64,000 nt of DNA, from the NCBI RefSeq assembly GCF_018598225.1, contig NZ_JAHESF010000002.1:310001-374000 (forward strand), given 5' to 3'. The stretch is from Chryseosolibacter histidinae. GTDB lineage: Bacteria > Bacteroidota > Bacteroidia > Cytophagales > Cyclobacteriaceae. Each line of letters opens with the position of its first letter. Position 1 is the first letter of the stretch. Below the pieces are notes generated by a model, which was not told the DNA's origin, ran no database searches, and worked only from the letters and a program-made list of their open reading frames with translations. This document shows, in pieces, positions 52,629 to 60,051 of this stretch. The position numbers and the translations under genes are program-made.

Positions 52629-52642
52629 ATGATTTATGTCAT
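52629..52642. promoter_or_regulatory. Crp/Fnr-type site upstream of usp
   Basis: ATGA-TTTATG-TCAT: TGA-N6-TCA with matching outer A/T. 76 nt before the usp start codon. Confidence 0.55.
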
Positions 52643-52743
52643 AACGTGAGTCACATGTAATTCACCGCGAGCTGACGGGCCGGTGATGCTTTCGCGCGGG
52701 CTGCATCCTGCGTTTGGCTATTATGCTCTTTCAGCGCTAAAGC

Positions 52744-54282
52744 TTAATTTGTATTCATAGACATGGATGATGCTGGCACGGCAAATTCTCCTTGCATGAT
52801 CTTTTCCAATTGCCGCAGATACAGCTTTTCGGCGTGCACGGTGTCGCGGATGTGGTAACGGGCACCAACGTATTTTACAATTTTGCCATCTTCAAAAACA
52901 GGAACGATTACGGCATCTACCCAATAGGGAGTACCGTCCTTCTTCCGGTTCTTTACGATGCCCTGAAAGACCTTCCCTTTTTTGATGGTTTGCCACATCA
53001 CCCTGAAAACTTCTGCTGACATATCGGGGTGCCTGACGAAATTATGTCCTTTGCCGATAAGCTCTTCGGCGCTGTATTGGGAAACTTCACAAAACTTGGA
53101 GTTCACATATGTAATGGTGCCGAACAGGTCCGATTCCGAAAGAATGGTTGTCATGGCCAGCACCTTCTCTCTTGTATCGAGGTTCTTCTGCATCAGCTGA
53201 TTCTCGTCCAACTGGCGGGTAAGCTGTTCCTGTATGGACTGCAGCTCTTCCACGTTCTGGCGCAGCTCCTCTTCCTGCGCGCGCAATGCCTGGGTCTGCC
53301 GCTGCGATTCGCTGAGCAAACGTTTAATGTTGCCACTGGTGGTGACGGATTCTACAACAGAGGCAAACGCTTCCGACACCTTTTCTAAGAAGCGGACTCT
53401 TGATGCGTCAAGGCGTTCAAAGCAGGCTACCTCCAATACACCTACAACAACCTCTTTTGCTTTCATCGGCACAATGGCTAGGAAGGCAGGTGTAGCCATG
53501 CCCAGGCCCGACGTTATTTTAACGTAATCTCCCGGCACTTCTGACAGCAGGATAGTTTCCTTTTCCAGGAAACACTGTCCAACAATTCCATTACCTATCG
53601 GGATGGTTTTGGAGATATGTTTTTTTCTATCGTACGCGTAGCAGGCTGTCAGCTCCAGGTTTGGCCCATCCTGATTTTCGTTGAGCAGAAAAACAGCGCC
53701 CTGGTTGCATTGGCAGTACTTCACCACAAACCGGATCACATCGTCGGCCAGCGATGCCATATCTTTTTGTGTTCTCAGCATGTCACCAAGCCTGGCAAGC
53801 CCTTCACTTTCCCAGATCCGTTTTTCTTCTTCATGTTTGTTGCTGATGAGTTTTTTACGAAACCTGCTCAACTGTTCGGATACCAGCCGGTTATCGAAGG
53901 TATCGGGCAGGTCGCTGCCGAGGTCGCCATTGTCAAGGGCGGCGATATAGGATTGAAGAATGGAGAACTGCCTGTGCTCGTAACCGGCACGTTCTTCGAG
54001 CTTGAGCTCTCGTTCACTGATCATCCTGCCTGTGAGGTAAAAAAGACTGCCGAGGAAGAATGGTGCTGTAGCGATTACCCAATGAACCGGGTTGTCGTGG
54101 TACAAATTCTTGATGGCGAAGAGGCTAAACCCGACATCGTTTTTGAACAGGTCGAGCGCGATGCTGATGACCAGCAGCGCTACGCCCAGGAAACATCCGA
54201 TCACCAGGAACTCTGTTTTCAGTTTCCGGCTATTGAGGGCTAAAAATCGTTGGGCTTTATTTTTTGATATGGTCTCCTTCAT
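52744..54282 (-). CDS. Membrane GAF-PAS protein with an Aer-type redox PAS and no output domain
   Basis: Protein of 512 residues: two helices (about 25-43 and 70-86) anchor it; a GAF domain follows (about 165-305, with KYCQCNQGAVFLL and PIGNGIVGQC), a coiled coil (about 310-365, QTQALRAQEEELRQNVEEL) and a C-terminal PAS/PAC (about 370-490). That PAS contains GHNFVRHPDMSAEVFRVMW and GIVKNRKKDGTPYWVDA, the signature of FAD-binding Aer PAS domains that sense redox state. The chain ends without kinase, cyclase or chemotaxis output. ATG at 54282 chosen (MKETISKNK). It is divergent from ccoI and shares a Crp/Fnr-type site with it, so oxygen or redox sensing is plausible. Confidence 0.83.
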   Translation of the reverse strand: MKETISKNKAQRFLALNSRKLKTEFLVIGCFLGVALLVISIALDLFKNDVGFSLFAIKNLYHDNPVHWVIATAPFFLGSLFYLTGRMISERELKLEERAGYEHRQFSILQSYIAALDNGDLGSDLPDTFDNRLVSEQLSRFRKKLISNKHEEEKRIWESEGLARLGDMLRTQKDMASLADDVIRFVVKYCQCNQGAVFLLNENQDGPNLELTACYAYDRKKHISKTIPIGNGIVGQCFLEKETILLSEVPGDYVKITSGLGMATPAFLAIVPMKAKEVVVGVLEVACFERLDASRVRFLEKVSEAFASVVESVTTSGNIKRLLSESQRQTQALRAQEEELRQNVEELQSIQEQLTRQLDENQLMQKNLDTREKVLAMTTILSESDLFGTITYVNSKFCEVSQYSAEELIGKGHNFVRHPDMSAEVFRVMWQTIKKGKVFQGIVKNRKKDGTPYWVDAVIVPVFEDGKIVKYVGARYHIRDTVHAEKLYLRQLEKIMQGEFAVPASSMSMNTN

Positions 54283-54337
54283 GGTTTTAAACACCCGGTT
54301 AATGGTCCCAAATAAAACACCCGGGCGCTGCCAGGAT

Positions 54338-54353
54338 CCTGACATAAATCAGG
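54338..54353. promoter_or_regulatory. Crp/Fnr-type site between the PAS gene and ccoI
   Basis: CCTGA-CATAAA-TCAGG: TGA-N6-TCA with 5-bp perfect arms, located in the divergent region. Confidence 0.6.
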
Positions 54354-54438
54354 TTTCTGCCTGACTATTCTCAAGCCCGGGGCGGGGCTATGAAAATATT
54401 TTTGACGCATAAGTTCATAACAAGGAGAACCTGTTTTT

Positions 54439-56871
54439 ATGACGAGCACTGAAGTGATCACCGGCCTGAAGTGTTACCACTGCGGCCAGCCCTGTGAAGG
54501 AACGCTGTGGAGCAACGACAAGGTTTTTTGCTGTTATGGGTGCCAAACCGTGTTCGAGATCCTGAATGAAAATGACCTCTGCGAATACTACAGCCTCGAC
54601 CAAAATCCGGGCGCACAGCAGAACAAGGTAAACGAAGAAAGCTTTGCCTGGCTTGACGACAAGGACATCAGAAAAAAAGTGGTGGAGTTCGATTCGCCCG
54701 GTTTTGCCAGGGTTCGTTTCTACGTTCCCGCCATTCATTGCATTTCGTGCATCTGGCTGCTGGAGAACCTGCAGAAGCTGAACAAAGGTGTTTTGCGATC
54801 TGAGGTAAACTTCGCGCAGAAGACCGTGGGCATTGACTTCGACCCTGCCAGCACATCGCTCGGGAGCATAGCCATCGCGTTAAGTCGCATAGGGTATCCG
54901 CCACAGGTAAACCTCGACAGCCAGGATCATGGCAAAAAACAGAACAAAGACAAATCGCTGGTGCTCCGGCTTGCCGTGGCGGCGTTCTGCTTCGGCAACG
55001 TGATGCTCTTCAGCTTCCCTGAATACCTGGGCCTCGACCACGCCGACCGGCACCTGATGCGGATCTTCTCTTTCCTGAACCTGGCGCTGGCTGTGCCGGT
55101 GTTCTTCTACAGCGGGGCGGATTACTTCAGGTCATCGCTGAAAAGTTTCAAACAACGCCAGATCAACATCGATGTACCCATCGCCGCAGGACTGCTTGCC
55201 TTGTTCTTACGCAGCAGCTACGACATCATCAGCGGCACCGGTCCCGGTTACCTTGACTCCTTTACAGGCCTGGTATTCTTCCTGCTCATCGGCAGGTGGT
55301 TTCAAAGCAAAACCTACGAAAGCCTTGCCTTCGACAGGGATTTTACTTCGTATTTTCCACTGGCTGTGAGCAGGCTGACGAAAGATGGATGGAAGCCCGT
55401 GATCATCTATGAATTGAGAAGGGGTGACCAGATCATGGTAAGAAACATGGAGATCGTTCCGGCCGACAGCACGTTGCTGGACGATGAAGCGTACATCGAC
55501 TACAGCTTTGTTACCGGCGAATCGAAACCTGTGAAAGCCACCCGCGCCACCATTGTGTATGCCGGTGGAAGGCTGGTGGGCGCGCCCGTGACACTCGTGG
55601 TTGAAAAAAAGATCTCGCAGAGTCACCTCACCACCTTGTGGAATCATGACGCCTTTAAAAAGGTGACTGAAAGCAAGTACCAGAAAACCATAGACAAGGC
55701 GGCCCGCACCTTTACCTGGGTGGTGATCTACATTGCCGCGGCTACGGCTCTATACTGGCAACTGTACAGGCCTTCTGAAATGTGGCTGGTGCTCACGTCG
55801 GTGCTGATGGTAGCATGCCCTTGTGCGCTAGCCCTGGCAGCGCCGTTCACATATGGAAGCATGCTCAGGGTGTTTGGAAGAAATCAGCTGTACCTGAAAA
55901 ATGCCGATGTCGTTGAACGTATGGCCAGCATCGATACCGTGGTGTTTGACAAAACAGGAACCATCACCCATGGCAGCCATCCGGAAGTGGCTTTCCATGG
56001 AGCGCTTGATACGGATGCACTGCGTGCCGTGAAGCTGCTCACCAGTGCCTCGTCGCATCCGCTGAGCAGCATCGTTTCACAATCCATCAAGGTTCATTCC
56101 GCCGGAAAAATATTACACTTTAAAGAAGTTCCCGGCAAGGGTATTGAAGGAACGATCAACGGACACCTGATCCGCGCAGGCTCAGCGGGTTTTGTAGGTG
56201 CACGCCCCAACACCGATACAGAAAATGCTTATGTATATGTAGCCATAGACGATCTCGTAAAAGGATACTTCAGCATCAGGATCGCCGTTCGGAAAAATAT
56301 CAAGGGTATGCTGCAGCGCCTTGGACGTAAGTGTGTGGCCCTGCTCTCAGGGGACAACGATGCCGACAGGAACAAAATGCGTGCGCTATTCGATCCTTCA
56401 ACGGCGCTGCTGTTCAACCAGGGCCTGCACGATAAGCTGGCTTACGTTAAAGACCTGCAGGCAGAAGGCAAAAATGTGCTGATGGTAGGCGATGGTCTGA
56501 ACGATGCCGGCGCCCTGAAGCAAAGCACGGTGGGCATCGCCGTTACTGACGATACCGGCGTGTTCACCCCTGCCTGCGATGGCATTCTTGCGGGTGAACG
56601 GCTGGGGCAACTCGACCGGTACCTGGCGCTTGCCAGAACATCATCATCGATCCTGAAAACCGGCTTCGGCATCTCATTTTTTTACAACGCCGTGGCGCTG
56701 AGCTTTGCTGTGACCGGTCACCTGACACCGCTGGTGGCGGCCATCCTCATGCCCATCAGCAGCATCAGTGTGGTGGGATTTTCGGCGATGGCCGTGAATT
56801 TTATAGCGAAGAAGAAATTACAAAACAATAACCAGAACATACGAAAGAGCCGCCTTCGATCGCCTTCATAA
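54439..56871 (+). CDS. ccoI: Copper-translocating P-type ATPase for cbb3 oxidase assembly
   Basis: P1B-type ATPase of 810 residues that exports copper for insertion into cbb3 oxidase. Cysteine-rich metal-binding N-terminus (CYHCGQPCEG and CCYGCQTVFEIL, residues about 11-45), HMA domain with HCISCIW near 97, eight predicted helices, transmembrane CPC in VACPCALALAAP near 458, phosphorylation site DKTGT near 502, and MVGDGLNDAGALKQ near 681. The cysteine-rich N-terminus is characteristic of FixI/CcoI. The ccoS gene follows after 30 nt. An upstream Crp/Fnr-type site fits micro-oxic induction. Confidence 0.94.
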   Translation: MTSTEVITGLKCYHCGQPCEGTLWSNDKVFCCYGCQTVFEILNENDLCEYYSLDQNPGAQQNKVNEESFAWLDDKDIRKKVVEFDSPGFARVRFYVPAIHCISCIWLLENLQKLNKGVLRSEVNFAQKTVGIDFDPASTSLGSIAIALSRIGYPPQVNLDSQDHGKKQNKDKSLVLRLAVAAFCFGNVMLFSFPEYLGLDHADRHLMRIFSFLNLALAVPVFFYSGADYFRSSLKSFKQRQINIDVPIAAGLLALFLRSSYDIISGTGPGYLDSFTGLVFFLLIGRWFQSKTYESLAFDRDFTSYFPLAVSRLTKDGWKPVIIYELRRGDQIMVRNMEIVPADSTLLDDEAYIDYSFVTGESKPVKATRATIVYAGGRLVGAPVTLVVEKKISQSHLTTLWNHDAFKKVTESKYQKTIDKAARTFTWVVIYIAAATALYWQLYRPSEMWLVLTSVLMVACPCALALAAPFTYGSMLRVFGRNQLYLKNADVVERMASIDTVVFDKTGTITHGSHPEVAFHGALDTDALRAVKLLTSASSHPLSSIVSQSIKVHSAGKILHFKEVPGKGIEGTINGHLIRAGSAGFVGARPNTDTENAYVYVAIDDLVKGYFSIRIAVRKNIKGMLQRLGRKCVALLSGDNDADRNKMRALFDPSTALLFNQGLHDKLAYVKDLQAEGKNVLMVGDGLNDAGALKQSTVGIAVTDDTGVFTPACDGILAGERLGQLDRYLALARTSSSILKTGFGISFFYNAVALSFAVTGHLTPLVAAILMPISSISVVGFSAMAVNFIAKKKLQNNNQNIRKSRLRSPS

Positions 56872-56901
56872 ATACGAATTTGAACGAACCCTATATTAAT
56901 C

Positions 56902-57084
56902 ATGACCATCATCATTTTGCTCATCGGGATAAGCCTGACCATTGCCGTGGTGTTTCTGCTGATCTTTTACTGGAGTCTGAAAAGCGGCCAGTTCGACGAC
57001 AGCTATACGCCCTCCGTGAGAATGCTGTTCGATGGCAAGCCCGCGAAAGGTGAAAGCAACGCGCAGAAAAAGCTGGGAAAGTAA
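56902..57084 (+). CDS. ccoS: cbb3 oxidase assembly protein CcoS
   Basis: Small membrane protein of 60 residues with one helix (about 2-24, IIILLIGISLTIAVVFLLIFYWSL) followed by the typical KSGQFDDSYTPSVRMLFD segment. CcoS is required for maturation of cbb3 oxidase together with CcoI. Its length and tail are as in the family. It is in line with ccoI and precedes hemN. Confidence 0.93.
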   Translation: MTIIILLIGISLTIAVVFLLIFYWSLKSGQFDDSYTPSVRMLFDGKPAKGESNAQKKLGK

Positions 57085-57101
57085 GCGATGATCAGAAAAC
57101 C

Positions 57102-57113
57102 TGACAAAAGTCA
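57102..57113. promoter_or_regulatory. Crp/Fnr-type site upstream of hemN
   Basis: CTGA-CAAAAG-TCAC with TGA-N6-TCA core, in the 86-nt gap between ccoS and hemN. Its centre is 63 nt from the hemN start. Confidence 0.5.
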
Positions 57114-57170
57114 CCTCGCTGGTTGATCAGTCTCAGCGGGCTTGTTCCGGCTGCAGGATATTTTGCCTGC

Positions 57171-58544
57171 ATGATCGAATCTATCAGCCTGGCTGCGCTC
57201 ATTAAAAAATACGATATACCGGTGCCCCGGTATACGAGCTATCCTACGGTACCTTGTTGGGATACCACAAATTTCAACACCGAAAAATGGATCGACGCCG
57301 TCAGCAGGTCGTTCCGCGAATCGAACGACACCAAAGGGATCAGCCTCTACATTCACCTGCCCTTCTGCGAAAGCCTTTGTACGTATTGTGCCTGCAATAC
57401 ACGCATCACCAAAAATCACAACGTGGAGATCCATTACATCAGAACGACCCTGAAGGAATGGGGCATCTATAAAAAGATCTTCGGCAGGCGGCCGCTGCTT
57501 CGTGAGCTGCACCTGGGTGGCGGCACGCCCACGTTCTTCAGCGCAGAGAACCTGAAGTGGCTCATCGGCGACATACTGGAAGACGCCAACATTCATGACG
57601 ATTACGAATTCAGCTTCGAAGGGCACCCCAACAACACCACGGCTGACCACCTGAAAACGCTCGCTGATCTTGGATTCAGGAGAGTAAGCTTCGGTGTTCA
57701 GGACCTGGATGAGAAAGTGCAACGAACCATCAATCGTATTCAACCATTCGCGAACCTGCAGGAGGCCACGCACCTCAGCAGGATCAACGCCTATACCTCT
57801 GTCAGCTACGACCTGATCTATGGTCTCCCCTTCCAAACGCCGGCGACCATCACCGATACCGTTGAGAAGGTGCTGACGCTGAAACCCGACCGGGTTTCAT
57901 TTTACAGTTATGCCCATGTGCCGTGGCTCAGGCCGGGACAACGCGGCTACGAAGACGCAGACCTTCCTACCGATGTAATGAAACGGCACCTGTATGAAAC
58001 AGGAAGGGCCCTGTTAAGATCCAAAGGATATGAAGATGTGGGAATGGATCATTTCGCGTTGGCACACGATCCGCTTTTCAAAGCACAGCACAACGGCCGG
58101 CTTCACCGGAATTTTATGGGTTATACCACCAATGAAACCGACCTGCTCATCGGCCTGGGCACTTCCGCCATCAGCGATGCAAAGTATGCTTATGCGCAAA
58201 ACGCAAAGAAAGTAGAAGACTATGCTGCGGCGATAGCAAACAACACTTTGGCAGTATTCAAAGGCCACCTGCAAACCGAACAGGATCTGCAGCTTAAAAA
58301 ATGCATCCTGGCGGTGGCGTGCGAAGGCAAAGTGCGCCGGCAGGATCTTCTCAGCCTTGGTGACGAAGAAATTCTCCCGACTCTCGATGCGATGAAACAG
58401 GAAGGCATTCTTTCTGCAAACATCGATGGTTTCCAGGTAACGGCGTTGGGACGTGCGTTTGTCCGAAATGTGTGCAGCGTCTTCGACCAGCGGATGAAGA
58501 ACACACAGACCCAAAACCAAAAGCTCTTCAGCAAGGCAATATGA
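57171..58544 (+). CDS. hemN: Oxygen-independent coproporphyrinogen III oxidase
   Basis: Radical SAM enzyme of 457 residues that makes protoporphyrinogen IX for heme without oxygen. The FeS motif CESLCTYCAC (CxxxCxxC, about residues 66-73) and the N-terminal PRYTSYPTVPCWDT are present, as is LHLGGGTPTFFS near 112. Full length of true HemN, including the C-terminal HemN domain, unlike the shorter HemW. The ATG at 57171 (MIESISLAALIKKY) is preferred; upstream in-frame codons would run through the regulatory site. It provides heme when oxygen is low, matching the cbb3 genes around it. Confidence 0.94.
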   Translation: MIESISLAALIKKYDIPVPRYTSYPTVPCWDTTNFNTEKWIDAVSRSFRESNDTKGISLYIHLPFCESLCTYCACNTRITKNHNVEIHYIRTTLKEWGIYKKIFGRRPLLRELHLGGGTPTFFSAENLKWLIGDILEDANIHDDYEFSFEGHPNNTTADHLKTLADLGFRRVSFGVQDLDEKVQRTINRIQPFANLQEATHLSRINAYTSVSYDLIYGLPFQTPATITDTVEKVLTLKPDRVSFYSYAHVPWLRPGQRGYEDADLPTDVMKRHLYETGRALLRSKGYEDVGMDHFALAHDPLFKAQHNGRLHRNFMGYTTNETDLLIGLGTSAISDAKYAYAQNAKKVEDYAAAIANNTLAVFKGHLQTEQDLQLKKCILAVACEGKVRRQDLLSLGDEEILPTLDAMKQEGILSANIDGFQVTALGRAFVRNVCSVFDQRMKNTQTQNQKLFSKAI

Positions 58545-58595
58545 GCCTCCGATCTATAAGCCGCGATGTAGCTACAAAACAAAATTCGGGTTTCC

Positions 58596-58607
58596 TGATT
58601 TTTGTCA
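58596..58607. promoter_or_regulatory. Crp/Fnr-type site upstream of the DGC gene
   Basis: CCTGA-TTTTTG-TCATT with TGA-N6-TCA core. A TACCATTG sequence (one mismatch to TAnnTTTG) lies 33 bp downstream centre to centre (58631-58638), which places the site near -40. Confidence 0.55.
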
Positions 58608-58656
58608 TTTCCCGTCAGTGGCGCTTGTTCTACCATTGTGAAATTTTAGTGTAAAA

Positions 58657-59025
58657 ATGACAGGCGTGGAAAAAATGGTGATCTTTATGTGTTCTGGCGC
58701 GGCCAAAGCCGGCAGCAGAAAACTTTCTTACCGGATCGCGGCCCAGCTCGAAACGATGGGCATTGCCGATATCGGTGACCTCGAAAAATTGTCTGAACAG
58801 CATAGCGCGCCCACGCCCCTGCAAAAAAGAATGATCTTCATTAACGATTGCCGGTCGGGCTGCGTGAATGTTCTCACCCATGGATTCAGCAAAGACCAAT
58901 TTCTTTTTTTCGATGTTTCTCCCTACCTGCATTTGCCAACCTTCGATGCTTCCGGCTACGTTCACCAGGAGATCCTGCCCAAGCTGAATGAGAAATGGAA
59001 CTGGATTGAGAAGAGTAGGCAGTAG
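58657..59025 (+). CDS. DGC-domain putative zinc-binding protein
   Basis: Small protein of 122 residues with the DGC signature: MVIFMCSGAAKAGSRKLSYRIAAQL at about 7-31 and FINDCRSGCVNVL near 61-73, with conserved Asp, Gly and Cys residues thought to bind zinc. Function unknown; DGC proteins often occur near respiratory or metal genes. Here it is flanked by hemN and DUF1275 and has its own Crp/Fnr-type site. Its last three codons and stop lie inside the arm of an inverted repeat (59018-59030), so the C-terminal RQ may be repeat-derived. Confidence 0.8.
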   Translation: MTGVEKMVIFMCSGAAKAGSRKLSYRIAAQLETMGIADIGDLEKLSEQHSAPTPLQKRMIFINDCRSGCVNVLTHGFSKDQFLFFDVSPYLHLPTFDASGYVHQEILPKLNEKWNWIEKSRQ

Positions 59026-59123
59026 GCAATAATCAGTAGGCAACGTTGGGTCTGAATTTATAACTGCCCGTCTCCAACAAGAACCATCGCGAGCTTCGAA
59101 ACACCGCATCATTGCCTACTGCC
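59018..59123. repeat. Inverted short-period repeat at the end of the DGC gene
   Basis: GGCAGTAGGCAAT (59018-59030) is perfectly complementary to ATTGCCTACTGCC (59111-59123); a further CAGTAGGCAA copy sits at 59034-59043. The left arm covers the stop codon of the DGC gene. Spacer about 80 nt. Confidence 0.65.
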
Positions 59124-59172
59124 CGATAGCGAAGGCAGCTTCCCTGACTATTACCATGCAACGTACCGTTGT

Positions 59173-59186
59173 ATGACCTGAATCAT
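59173..59186. promoter_or_regulatory. Crp/Fnr-type site upstream of the DUF1275 gene
   Basis: ATGA-CCTGAA-TCAT, TGA-N6-TCA with outer A/T, 28 nt before the start codon. That is close for activation, so the start could be further in or the site could repress. Confidence 0.5.
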
Positions 59187-59214
59187 ATCTGCAAGAAAAT
59201 GGTAAATTGAACGA

Positions 59215-59928
59215 ATGTTTCGTCAGGGCAAACCAAGAGCGTTCATCCATAATCTACGGCTTGCTTCCATGCTTTCGTTCGTTGCCGGCATGGTGAATAT
59301 CACCGGCGTGCTTTCAATCAATACGCTTACAACAAACGTTACAGGCCACTTCGCCTTTTTTGCTGAAGAGTTTGTTCAACAGGATTATTCCATGGCGCTG
59401 ACGTATATCGTCTATATTCTTTTTTTTCTGTTCGGCGCTTTTGTCTGCGGTTTTTTCGTAGAAATGATGCTGCGAATAAAACCTCGCATCTCTCACGCTT
59501 TCCCGATGCTGCTGGAGATGTGCATCCTCATTGCCGCAGCGTTGGGCGGCGCATTCATTGACGATCAATGGCTGGCCTGTATGCTGCTGTTCTCCATGGG
59601 ACTGCAAAACGCCCTGGTCACCAAAGTCTCGAATGCCACCGTGCGCACCACACACCTCACCGGTTTGTTCACCGACCTGGGAATCGAGATCTCGCAGTTA
59701 TTTTTTTACAAGGATAACGCGGAACGGCACAAACTGTCGAAAAGTGTTTACCTGAGGCTCGCCATCATCCTTTTTTTCTTTCTGGGTTGTGTGCTGGGTG
59801 GATTTTTATACAAACAGGTGGCCTTCAAGTCCTTGTTGTTTGCCGCTGCTGCACTGCTGATCGCCTTGCTGTACGACAACCTCCGCTACGGATTCCACTA
59901 TTATCGCAGAAAATTGCGGTCCCTCTGA
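59215..59928 (+). CDS. DUF1275 (YoaK) family membrane protein
   Basis: Inner-membrane protein of 237 residues with six predicted helices. The family start LASMLSFVAGMVNITGVLSINTLTTNVTGHFAFFAEEF is clear, as is the later MGLQNALVTKVSNATVRTTHLTGLFTDLGIE. Function unknown; a transporter-like role is suspected. It stands alone between the DGC gene and the cbb3 operon, with a Crp/Fnr-type site upstream, suggesting that it belongs to the same low-oxygen programme. Confidence 0.87.
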   Translation: MFRQGKPRAFIHNLRLASMLSFVAGMVNITGVLSINTLTTNVTGHFAFFAEEFVQQDYSMALTYIVYILFFLFGAFVCGFFVEMMLRIKPRISHAFPMLLEMCILIAAALGGAFIDDQWLACMLLFSMGLQNALVTKVSNATVRTTHLTGLFTDLGIEISQLFFYKDNAERHKLSKSVYLRLAIILFFFLGCVLGGFLYKQVAFKSLLFAAAALLIALLYDNLRYGFHYYRRKLRSL

Positions 59929-59947
59929 ATCACTACCCGGGAATTTC

Positions 59948-59961
59948 CTGACAGAAATCAG
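59948..59961. promoter_or_regulatory. Crp/Fnr-type site 1 upstream of ccoNO
   Basis: CTGA-CAGAAA-TCAG, TGA-N6-TCA with a matching outer C/G. 22 bp centre to centre from the second site, about two helical turns. Confidence 0.55.
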
Positions 59962-59969
59962 TTTTCCAT

Positions 59970-59983
59970 ATGACCACGATCAT
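59970..59983. promoter_or_regulatory. Crp/Fnr-type site 2 upstream of ccoNO
   Basis: ATGA-CCACGA-TCAT. A -7-like TACTTTTA (60006-60013) lies 33 bp downstream centre to centre, which would put this site near -40, as in class II activation. Confidence 0.55.
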
Positions 59984-60051
59984 AAGGCAGCCGGCTACCC
60001 GCGTCTACTTTTAAGACCGGAAAGAACCTGCATTTAACCCCAGGCCATCGT

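Noticed and set aside
57111-57836. Minus-strand open frame opposite hemN
   Set aside because: Shadow of the radical SAM gene; the plus-strand motif set is complete.
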